Source: Nocardioides sp. (GTDB taxonomy: Bacteria > Actinomycetota > Actinomycetes > Propionibacteriales > Nocardioidaceae). Taken from it: a DNA stretch of 38,996 nucleotides. A program made the translations under genes and the position numbers. The DNA is taken from assembly GCF_014360585.1 (NCBI RefSeq), contig NZ_JACIXG010000049.1, forward strand, positions 1 through 38,996, read 5' to 3'. Below the pieces are notes generated by a model, which was not told the origin of the DNA, did no database searches, and saw nothing but the letters and a program-made list of their open reading frames with translations. Every line of letters begins with the position of its first letter. Position 1 is the first letter of the stretch. Below are positions 1-9,500 of this stretch, piece by piece.

Positions 1-123
1 GAGCGTGATGTGCTTCTCGATCACGCACGCGCCGAGGGCGACGGCCGCGACCGAGGCGCCGATGCCGAGCGTGTGGTCGGAGAGGCCGACGGCGACGTCG
101 AGCGCGTCGCGCAGGACCGGGAT
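1..123. repeat. Left copy of long direct repeat flanking the RHS island
   Basis: This is a base-for-base identical copy of 11996-12118 at a constant offset of 11,995. It is cut by the window edge, so its true length is unknown. Both copies are in the same orientation and lie inside pseI sequence. The repeat encloses the LamG protein, the RHS toxin and the two downstream small genes. Confidence 0.9.
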
Positions 124-150
124 ACGGCCGAGGTTGGAGGCTTCAGGGGA
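1..150 (-). pseudogene. Truncated second copy of pseudaminic acid synthase (pseI), 5' part missing; runs off left edge
   Basis: Read on the minus strand this stretch encodes the PseI segment from PEASNL through GLSDHT to EKHITL, which corresponds to residues about 198-244 of the intact gene at 11672-12727. It includes both histidines (SDH and EKH) that bind the metal in the NeuB/PseI family. Bases 1-123 are identical to 11996-12118. Similarity then falls (LGRIP here, LRGIP in the intact copy) and ends near 150. Upstream of 150 the frame stays open through at least base 340, but it shows no PseI-like residues and no convincing start. The 3' part of this copy, if it exists, lies outside the window. 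I read it as a 5'-truncated remnant left when the RHS island was inserted or duplicated here. Confidence 0.75.
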
Positions 151-435
151 AGTGGCTGAGCGCCGCCTGCTGGGCCAAGGTCGACGGCCGGGGGTCCGCG
201 CAAGTCGTCGACGGGCTCCTGGCCCTCGACGGCGAACGGGATCTCCACCGTCAACCGTCGCGGCAGTAACAGCGCCAACGGGTCTGACGCGTGGCCGAGG
301 GGGCTGGATGGTGAGTTCATGTCCACGCGTTGGTAACGGCGCCAGACTTTACCTGCGGCAAGATGCCCCTCGGGGTTAGCGTCTGCCTGCTTGGCCGGCT
401 GGGGATCGGAGGAGCTTCATGTCCGATCTGTTGCT
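151..435. other. Non-coding junction between the pseI remnant and the LamG gene
   Basis: No frame here has recognisable protein content. The stretch holds the left boundary of the RHS island and presumably the promoter of the LamG gene, but I could not identify a convincing -35/-10 pair. A clear Shine-Dalgarno sequence (GGAGGAG, about 408-414) lies close upstream of an ATG at 419 that is out of frame with the large gene. Confidence 0.4.
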
Positions 436-520
436 ATGGAGGCCGGGTTGTTCCGGGTCAATGGTCTTGTCCCTTCCTTGTGTCGTGGTGGTGCGTTCGA
501 GCACGCTCGACGGCTTGTAG
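419..520 (+). other. Possible 33-codon leader ORF overlapping the start of the LamG gene
   Basis: The ATG at 419 has the only well-placed ribosome binding site in the area (GGAGGAG, about five bases upstream) and opens a 33-codon frame ending in TAG at 518-520. The large LamG gene is in another frame and its own candidate ATG (436) has no good binding site. The short frame may be a translated leader that feeds ribosomes to the large gene, or it may mark a frameshift in the assembly. No function is implied. Confidence 0.25.
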
Positions 521-3459
521 CCGGCACGTTGGCACTGGCGTTCGTGTCAGGCCTGCTGGTCGTCGTCGCGGGTGCTGCCGCGCCATCTCGAGCCGTGGCG
601 CAGGCAGCGATCGGTGGTCGTTCGGCGTTGTTGGCGGAGGAATCCGACGCGCAGGCTGAGGCTGAAGCGACTGGTGAGCCCGTCGTGGTGGACTCATTGA
701 CCACTCCCAACCAGCTTGTCACTGCGATGCCCGGCGTGGACGGGCTGACCGCGGAGATCACCGCGCTGCCCTCGAGGGTTCGCCGGGAGGGCAAATGGCT
801 CGACGTTGACGAGTCGCTTGAGGTCGACTCCGAGTCGGGGCGCTTGATGCCCGCTGCTGTGCCTGTCTCGTTCTCTGTATCCGCGGATGGGGATGGCCCC
901 CTGGTGGAGATGACCTCGCCCGCGGGCGAGTCGCTGTCGTTGTCGTGGCCGGAGGAGTTTCCGGCGCTGCCTGAGCCAGTCTTGGACGGGAACTTGGCGA
1001 CCTTTTTCGGAGTGCTGCCGGATGTGGACCTGGTCGTGGGCTCGTATTCGGGCGGCTTCTCGACCTATCTGATTTTGCATACTGCGGAGGCAGCGGCTCT
1101 GCCTGAGGTCTCGGAGTTCGGCTTCGACATGGTCACGGATGGGCTCAAGGTTTCGACCGATGACCAGGGCCGGATCAGGGCAGCGAACGATGCCGGGGCG
1201 GTGGTGTTTGCCACCCACTTGCCGCAACAGTGGGATGCGGGCGAGCCGTCCCCGATCGAGACGCTGTCGGCTGAGGAGCAGTTCGCGATCGAGCGCCGGA
1301 AGCGCGCTGCTGAGGCGACCCAGGAAATTCCGGATTCCAAGAGTGAACTGCGTGAGTTGATCGATGGACCCCCTGGTGCGCGGGTGAGCACCATGGGACT
1401 CGAACTAATTCCGGCGGGTGACTCCGGTGCGTCCCGCTCGGGATCTTCCGTCAAGTCGGGTTCGTCGGGGACATGGTCGGGGAACGGCCGGTTGCGGCTG
1501 ATCCCGGATCGAGCGATGCTGACCGATCCGAGTACCCGCTTTCCGGCTGTTCTGGATCCGAACTTCAACCAGCCTGATGTGATGCCGGAGTGGGCGATGG
1601 TGTGGTCCGACGGTCAGGAGTGGTGGGGTGCGCCGGCTGGCGTGAAGCCGAATGTCGGATTTGAGAACTATTCTTCGGCGCCGAAGAAGGCGCGCTCGTT
1701 CTACAAGTTCGAGATCGGTGCGCTGGCGGGCAAGCAGATTCTCTCGGCGAAGTTTCTGCATCGGCAGGTTCACTCGCCTGAGCACGCTTGCAACACCTCG
1801 GGTGCCGGCATCCAGGTGTGGACGGTCGAAGCTTTCGGGGAGGGTGTGTCCTGGCCAGGACCTGACAAAATTGACTGGCAGGACAATAATTTCCAGGCCC
1901 GCGGCCATCGGGACCGCTGCTCGACCAACATCGAGAACGAGTGGGATGTCAAGGCCGGTCTCGTATCTGACTTGAGCCATGGCTATGACCGTATGCGGCT
2001 CGGCATGTATGCGCGCGACGAGACGAACGAATTGTCGTGGCGCGACTATTCGGACAGTGGCTCGATCTACCCAAAGTTGATCGTGATCTATAACAGAGCA
2101 CCGAACGAGCCGTCAAGCCGTAGCGTGCGAAACTCCTCATCGGAGCCGGGTGTCTGGTACGACTCCAAGGCGTGGGTCCGGACCCACTACCCGCGTCTGG
2201 TGGCGACGGTGTCTGACCCCGACACAGATGACACGTCGCGTCTTCGGCACGTGATCAAGAACTCTTCGGGGACAACGGTGGTCGCCCATGACTCCTATCT
2301 GTATAAATCTGGCACTGAGGTGGCGTGGACGGTCGATAAGTCCCTGCCTGATGGGACCTATTCCTGGACGGTGAGCGGCGAAGACAATCATGGCTTCGAG
2401 GGCCCGGCCTACGGTGCGTGGACAATCGTGGTGGACACGAAGAAGCCCGCCCCGCCAACGATCGAGGCGCCCAAGCTCGCCTCCTATGGGTCTGGCGTCA
2501 AGCTGAAGATGTACTACCCGTCCTCGACCGCCGCGGACCTCTACAAGGACGTGCGTCAGTACAAGTACGGGTTCTTGACATCGGCGACGCCACTTTCGAA
2601 AAGCCCAACGTCGTTGGGAGGTGCCGTAGAAGTGACGCGATCGGGGCACATGGGCCCGGACTGGATCACAGCCACCGCCGCCGATGTCGCAGGGAATGTG
2701 TCGGACCCGCGGGTGAAGAAGTTCAAGGTCATGGGGGCTTCGACCTCACACCAGTGGCGACTGGACGGCAATAGCACTGACTCCGCGCCGTCCGATGCGG
2801 CTGCGTTGTCGTTGCACGGTTCGCCAACCTACGTCGCCGGTCATGATCAGTCCTATGACCCCGTCGGATCAGGCAGTGTGACCTGGGCCGCCGATGACAA
2901 AGCGCTGTCGTTGAACGGGTCCTCGCAGTATGCGACCTCCTCGGGCGAATCGGCCAACTTGGTAAATCTTCACGAAGGTTTCTCGGTATCAGCGTGGGTG
3001 AAGCTGGATCCAGCCGGTTATGGCAGGTGGTCGTTGGTGGCGGCATTCCCCGGCGCCAATGACAACTGGGCACGCGCGAGGATGGGCCTCTTCCACGACC
3101 AATGGGCATTCTCTTTGAAGACCTCCCCGGGTGGCTGGGTCGACGTTCTCTCTCCGAAGGTGACGCTGGAGCAGGCTACCGGCGGGTGGGTGCATCTGAC
3201 CGGAGTCTATGAACCGAGTCCGGCGAGGATCCGGCTTTATGTCGATGGTCATGAGGCTGGCTCGGCCGCGATCAACGATCCGGTCGACCAGAACGAGAAT
3301 GCGCTGACCCCGTTGCTGCTGGGGGCATATCCCAACGGCGGGAGCGCGCCCAGCGCGCTCTTCGATGGCGCCCTGGACGAGGTTCGAGTTTACTCCGGAC
3401 CACTGGATCCAACTGGCGCCTTCCTGGTTTCTCGCGAGGTCCGGAACACCAGCCCGTAA
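436..3459 (+). CDS. Secreted LamG-domain protein, partner of the RHS toxin
   Basis: A 1007-residue exported protein. An arginine pair precedes a hydrophobic stretch (about residues 27-50) ending in AVA, which looks like a signal peptide with a signal-peptidase I site. The middle (residues about 350-560) has the GRLRLIPD and TRFPAVLDP signatures and a jelly-roll-like region typical of actinobacterial proteins encoded next to RHS toxins. A fibronectin-like stretch follows (about 560-760). The last 230 residues form a LamG/concanavalin-type fold (FSVSAWVKL, LYVDGHEAG, FDGALDEVRVY). Such LamG proteins commonly sit just upstream of wall-associated RHS proteins and may anchor or present them; that role is inference. 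The start is uncertain: ATG 436 was chosen, TTG 391 is possible, and the best ribosome binding site serves an out-of-frame ATG at 419. Confidence 0.8.
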   Translation: MEAGLFRVNGLVPSLCRGGAFEHARRLVAGTLALAFVSGLLVVVAGAAAPSRAVAQAAIGGRSALLAEESDAQAEAEATGEPVVVDSLTTPNQLVTAMPGVDGLTAEITALPSRVRREGKWLDVDESLEVDSESGRLMPAAVPVSFSVSADGDGPLVEMTSPAGESLSLSWPEEFPALPEPVLDGNLATFFGVLPDVDLVVGSYSGGFSTYLILHTAEAAALPEVSEFGFDMVTDGLKVSTDDQGRIRAANDAGAVVFATHLPQQWDAGEPSPIETLSAEEQFAIERRKRAAEATQEIPDSKSELRELIDGPPGARVSTMGLELIPAGDSGASRSGSSVKSGSSGTWSGNGRLRLIPDRAMLTDPSTRFPAVLDPNFNQPDVMPEWAMVWSDGQEWWGAPAGVKPNVGFENYSSAPKKARSFYKFEIGALAGKQILSAKFLHRQVHSPEHACNTSGAGIQVWTVEAFGEGVSWPGPDKIDWQDNNFQARGHRDRCSTNIENEWDVKAGLVSDLSHGYDRMRLGMYARDETNELSWRDYSDSGSIYPKLIVIYNRAPNEPSSRSVRNSSSEPGVWYDSKAWVRTHYPRLVATVSDPDTDDTSRLRHVIKNSSGTTVVAHDSYLYKSGTEVAWTVDKSLPDGTYSWTVSGEDNHGFEGPAYGAWTIVVDTKKPAPPTIEAPKLASYGSGVKLKMYYPSSTAADLYKDVRQYKYGFLTSATPLSKSPTSLGGAVEVTRSGHMGPDWITATAADVAGNVSDPRVKKFKVMGASTSHQWRLDGNSTDSAPSDAAALSLHGSPTYVAGHDQSYDPVGSGSVTWAADDKALSLNGSSQYATSSGESANLVNLHEGFSVSAWVKLDPAGYGRWSLVAAFPGANDNWARARMGLFHDQWAFSLKTSPGGWVDVLSPKVTLEQATGGWVHLTGVYEPSPARIRLYVDGHEAGSAAINDPVDQNENALTPLLLGAYPNGGSAPSALFDGALDEVRVYSGPLDPTGAFLVSREVRNTSP

Positions 3460-3466
3460 GCGCCTA

Positions 3467-3509
3467 GCGGGGCTCTCTGACGCGGATCAATTCCGCGTCA
3501 GAGCCCCGC
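3467..3509 (+). terminator. Strong hairpin between the LamG and RHS genes
   Basis: Eighteen paired positions (3467-3475 and 3478-3486 with 3492-3509) enclose a five-base loop (TCAAT), with a two-base bulge (TC, 3476-3477) in the left arm. There is no T-tract. It begins 8 bases after the LamG stop codon and ends about 65 bases before the RHS start. It could be an intrinsic-like terminator, an attenuator lowering toxin expression, or an RNA-processing or stability element. Confidence 0.65.
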
Positions 3510-3574
3510 CCGCCGCTTGATTTCTCCGACCAGATTTGACCGGCCTTCCGGGTTCTAGATTCAGGACGAACGCT

Positions 3575-6500
3575 GTGAACATCGCCCAACCGACCATTGC
3601 CCGCCGAAACCAGTTCCGTCGTGCCCTGCAGACGCTCGTCACCACGGGTGTGGCGGCGGCGGTGATTGCTGGCTTGTCGGCGGGGCCGGTGCCGTACGAA
3701 GCGCCTGCGCTGGCAGCCGACGAGATCGTTTGTGGAGATGAGGACGGCCAGTCCCAGCGCGCCACGACCTACGATGCCCCGTGTCTTGAACCCGAGTCGA
3801 CGGATGCCGTCACAGCCGCCGACCCGGGGGCCGTTGACATCCCGGTCGAAGAGGAAGACCCCGCCCCTGTCGAGGGCACGGACCCGGCAGCGGGCGCGAC
3901 AACGGGCACCGAGACGCTGACGATGGAGGTGGCTCCGACCGAGACCGACGCCAAGTCGGTTCAGGCCGGTGAGTTGCCCGTATGGATCTCGGCAACCGGT
4001 GAGGCCACCGAGCAGACCACGGACGAGCCAACCGACAATGCGACTGCAACGGCCAGCGAGTCCGCGGCAGCGCCTGCGAAGAAGACTTTGGCGAAGACCA
4101 AGGTGGCAGTAGACGTCGTGGCTGGGAAGCGTGCGAAGGAGGCTCGGAAGGCTGCAGGGACATGGGGCCCGGTGGTCCACCTCGCCGCCGAAGACTCCGC
4201 GAGCGTCACCAGCGAGTCGGGCGAACGCAGCCGGTCGGATGCGGCTGTGTCGGGGCTCGAGGTTGCAATCGATGTCTCGGAGTACATCGGCAAGAACGCT
4301 CCTGCCGGTGGCGGTTGGGAGAACCGCCTGCGGCTGGTTGCCTATCCGGCTTGCGTGCTGGAGACGCCGAAGGCCAAGAAGTGTCAGCAGGGCGTCTGGT
4401 TGGAGACCGGCCGAGACTCGAAGGGCCGCCTGGTCGCCACTGTTCCCGCGGAGACGTCCGAGGACGACACCGACGAGAGCGCCAGTGGGAAGACCACGGA
4501 TGCGGTCGCGTTGGCGTCGGCGGCTGACGCAGTGGTGATGACGGTCTCGGAGCCGAGCGGTGATGGCGGCGACTGGAAGGCATCGTCGCTGGGGCCAGCC
4601 TCGACGTGGTCGGCGGGCGGTTCAGCCGGCTCGTTCACGTGGTCGTATCCGTTGCGGACTCCGCCGGTCGCCTCGGGCATGGCACCCACGCTGGCGTTGT
4701 CGTATGACTCGGGCTCGGTCGACGGGGTGATCGGGTCGAGCAACGTGCAAGCTTCATGGGCCGGCCTTGGGTGGGACCTGCCTGCAGGCTTCCTGGAACG
4801 GACCTATGTGCCATGTGCGGACGATCGAGGCGACTTCGAGTCCAAGAGTGCGAATAACGCTGGGCGTCAGACTGGGGACCAGTGCTGGCGTGGCGAGGTT
4901 CTGAACCTGTCAGGCGGCGCGCACGCGGGCGAGCTGGTCAGCGTCGGGGCAGGCAAGTTCAAGTTGCGAAACGACGACGGGTCCACGATCACTCGGCGCG
5001 GCGTAAAGGGTGGTGCGAACGAGCACTTCGAGCTCACCACGACTGACGGCACGACCTATGTGTTCGGTCAGGTCGCTGACGGGGAGGGGCCTGGGGCCTC
5101 GTGGCGGATGCCGGTCTATGGCAACCACGCTGGTGAACCGGGCCATGACACGACTTTCGCGGCCTCGAGCAGTGAGGTCGTATGGCGATGGAACCTGTGG
5201 CAGGTCATCGACCCGCGCGGGAACACGATGACCTACCACTGGGCGACTGAGCGCAACCGCTACCGGGCCAACACCAATACCGGCGCGGTTCCGGAGGAAG
5301 AACGCGGCGGGACAGCGGCCGGGTATGACCGTGGCGGGTACCTGACCAAGATCACCTACGGCACCCGCACCGGCTCGACGGGAGCGTCCGCTGCCCGGGT
5401 GATCTTCGATGTGGCCGAGCGCTGCCGGGGCTCCTACGACTGCAGCGAGGCCACCGGCGCGGCGCTGTCGGGTGCGAACGCGAATCAGTGGCCCGACGTC
5501 CCCTTCGACCTGGTCTGCGCCAGCGGCGCAGAATGCAAGAGCGAGACGCAGTCGTGGCCGTCGTTTTTCTCGACCAAGCGACTTGCGCGGGTCCGCACCG
5601 AGACCAACACCGGCACCGCCGGTGTACCGAATTTCGTTCCGGTCGATGAGTACGGTCTGACCCACGGGTTTCCCAAGAAGCAGGACCCGCGCGATGAGGT
5701 GACCCTCTGGCTCTCGAAGATCACACATCGGTCCGGGCACGCCACGCCGGGCCAGGGCGCACTCGCGGGGTCCGTCTCGCTCGGCGCGACCCATCTGAAC
5801 AATCGGGTCGACCCCGGCACGACTGCCGGCCCTCCGATGTACCGACCCCGCGTCGACACAATCGTGGACGAGCTCGGCGCACTGACCGGGATCACCTACT
5901 CCGGTCACGGCTGTGTTATCGACGGTGTCTACCCAGACCCCGCCAACAACCACCGGCGCTGTTTCCCCTCCGAGGCGGCCTACGACAGTCTTCCTGAGTC
6001 CAAACACTGGTTCCACAAGTACGTCGCCACCCAGGTCTCGCAAGACCCCGGCATCGGCGCGACGGTGCGTACGACCTACACCTACGGTGACGAGGGTGGC
6101 AACGACGGTGCTTGGGCCAAGTCCGATGATCCTTCGGTGCTGGACCGCAAGCGTCGTTGGACGCAATGGCGTGGCTACGCCGAGGTCACCACACGCGTCG
6201 GGGACCCTGATGCCGATCCGACCGGACACCCGCGTACTAGGACAGTGACGACCTACCACCGTGGCCTTGGGCCGGGCGGCCAGGGTCTTGATCCAGACGC
6301 GCGTCCCCTTGCGGGCCGCGTGCTGAAGGTGGACACGTACGCAGGGGCGAACTTGGTCAAGTCGGTAGCGACCGACTACACGGTCAAGTTGTGGAGCCCG
6401 GTTGCAGCCGACGGTAACCGGGTCCCCCGTCGGGTCGATGTGAGCAAGACGGCGACGACAACCCCTCGTGCCACCGCTGATGGTGGCGGCACCCAGCACG

Positions 6501-9500
6501 TGGATGTCGCCATCGGCTACGACGGTGCCGGCCGTGAGGTGAAGCGCAACGACTACGCCTACACCAAGACGAGCGCCTCCGCAGGTCCCGTGACGCTGGA
6601 CCGGACGTGCCTGTACACGACTTACCCGAGGGATCTGGCCGCGCCGGCTGAGGGGCTGACGTCATACCCCTCGCAGTCCAGGCTCGCCAACGGCGCCTGT
6701 GCCGCGGCGCCCCCGTCGGCCACGGATCTGCTCGAGGGAACTCAGTGGGCCTACGACGGAATGTCGGTTGGTGCGGAGCCGACCAAGGGTCTGGTCACCG
6801 CGTCCAAGACGCTCGACCACACCGGCGAGAACGGGTCCGGGCCGATTGGTTGGGTCACGACTGGCACCAGCACCTACGACGCATATGGGCGCGTCGAGAA
6901 GGTGACAGATGCCGACGGCAACGCCACGACCACCAACTACGTCCCCAGCGATGGCCGCTCCGCCACCACCGTGACGTCAACGAGCGCGGACCCCGACGGC
7001 TCTGGCCCGTTGACCGCGCACGAGACCTCGACGATCAACGACCCCAAGTGGGCCTTGCCGACCAAGTCGGTTGCCCCGAGCGGAGCCGTCACGACCGCGG
7101 ACTACGACTCGCAAGGCCGCCTGGCGTCGGTGACGATGCCCGGCAACACGACAGGCACCCCAGATCTTGCCTACGCCTACCAGGTGAGGGGAACCGGGTC
7201 GAAGGTCAATGCGATCACCACCAAGACGCTGACCGGCACCGCCAGTGATCCGGAGCAGTTGACCAGCGTATCGATCTTCGACTCCCTCGGTCGTCCCGTT
7301 CAGACACAAGGGGAGACCCGCTGGACGAATGCCGACAACACCGTCGCGAAGGGCCGCGTCATCAGCGTGACGGGCTACGACTCGGTCGGCCGGGTCTCCG
7401 ATGTCGACAACCAGATCCTTGCCGGCGGCATCCCCACGGCCACCTTCGTCCAGTCCCAGACGGCGGCACCCGAGCATGTGACCACGACCTACGACGGCGC
7501 CTCCAGACCGTTGACCCAGAAGACGACATGGGGCAGCACCACCCAGTCTCCGGTCACCCGCTATGCCTACGACGGGAACCTGACCCACACCACCCCGCCC
7601 GACGGCGCCGTGGCTACGACGACCGTGGCCGATGCACGAGGTCGGACCGCCCAGACCTGGCGCCACACCGATGGCACCCCAGCCAGCGATGCGAGTGATG
7701 CGACCAAGGTCGTGACTCGCTACTCGTATACCCCGACGGGGCTGTTGAAGACCGTCAAGGACGAGAAGAACAACACCTGGGCGTATGACTACGACCAGCG
7801 AGGGCGCCGGATCGCGACCAGTGACCCCGACGCCGGGGACTCCACCACGGTCTACGACCAGCTCGGACGGGTCTACCAGGCCACCGACGGCAACGGTGAC
7901 ACGCTCACCTCGACCTATGACGACCTGAGCCGCCAGACCGGACTGTACGAAACGAACAGCGACGGCAGCCGCGGGGATCAGATCTCCGGGTGGGGTTACG
8001 ACACTCTGAAGAAGGGCCTGCCGACCAGCTCGACGAAGTACAAGGACAACGAGCCGGTCCATGTCGCCAAGGTCAACGCTTACGACGCGGCGGGGCGCCC
8101 GACCAGCACTCAGACCGAGCTGAGGGCCACTGAGGGTCTGATTCCTGCCGGCCTGGCTGGGACCTACAAGGCCAACCAGGCCTACCGTGGCGACGGGCTC
8201 CCGACCTCGACCTCTTACTTCCCGGTGGCGTCAGGGGGCACTCAGGTTCTGGCCGCCGAGAAACTGACCACTGAATACGACAGCCTCGGTCGAGAGATCC
8301 GGTTGGGCGGGTCGATGGGCCAGTACGTCGTCGGCACCGCCTGGTCGGCCTACGGCCAGATCGACCAGCTCGCACTCGGCAACACCTACGGCACGATCTC
8401 GTGGCAGTCCTACAAGTATGAGATCGGGTCCGGTCGCATGACCGAGGCACAGTACGACCGGCAGACCCGTCCCGAACTCGACCAGCAGCTGACGTACACC
8501 TACGACACGGCCGGGAACACCAAGAGCGTCCGGACTGACCGGCAGGCCAACGACGCAGCCGACACGTTGTGGCAAGAGACCGAGTGCTTCAACTACGACG
8601 GTCTCGCCCGCCTCAAGACCGCATGGTCGAGCAACTCCCAGATCTGCGGTGTGACCATGCCCGCGAGCGTGGATCTGCCGGCGGGGCATGGCTACGCGGC
8701 GAGCTTCGAGTTCGAGGACGCGACGTTCAACCGGACCTCGCAGGTCTATCGGACCAACGCGGGTGAGGCCACCGCGACGTATAACTACCCGACCTCCGCG
8801 ACAGCGGGGCCGGTGCACGCGCCGTCGACGGTGAGCGTGTCCTCGACGGGTACCGCAGATCCGGCGGTGGCCGGGATCGCGGGGTCGTACTCCTACAGCC
8901 CGGCCGGGCAGATGCTGACCCGGCCGACGCCTGCGACCGGTGACAGCACCGATCAGGCGCTTGCCTGGGATGTCGAGCATCACTTGGCGGGGGTGGATGG
9001 CCCGGATGCTGCTGAGGGTGGGGATCAGTCCGGGTTCTACGACACGACTGGTGCCCGGGTGATCCGCAAGGTCACCACCGGGTCCGGTGAGGCGGCCAAG
9101 ACGGTCACGACGGTCTATCTGCCCGGCGGTCTCGAGCTCATCCATGACACGAGCAAGTCCGCTGTCGATGCCCGGCGTACGTATGTGTTCGTGGGGCGGA
9201 CGGTCGCGACTCGGACGGGTAATGATCCGGCGGATGTGACCACGTGGGGGATGGACTACCAGGGGACGCCGGAGTACGGCATCGCGAATGCTGAGGACGC
9301 GACCGCGACCGGGATGGTCGAGACGAGCCCGCAGCGTCGCAACCGTCCCTTTGGCGGTGACCGCGGGGTACTGCCGGAGGAGAAGAACTTCCCGGGTGAC
9401 ATCGGGTTCGTGGGTTCGACCCGGGATGATGACGCCGGGATCCTCCACGTCGGCGCCCGCCCGTATGACCCCTATCTGGGGATCTTCTTGACGGTCGACC

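Noticed and set aside
5..379. 124-codon plus-strand frame at the left edge
   Set aside because: It is antisense to the pseI remnant and has no conserved content.
4910..6499. 529-codon minus-strand frame inside the RHS gene
   Set aside because: It has no conserved motif and lies opposite YD repeats; it is a composition artefact.
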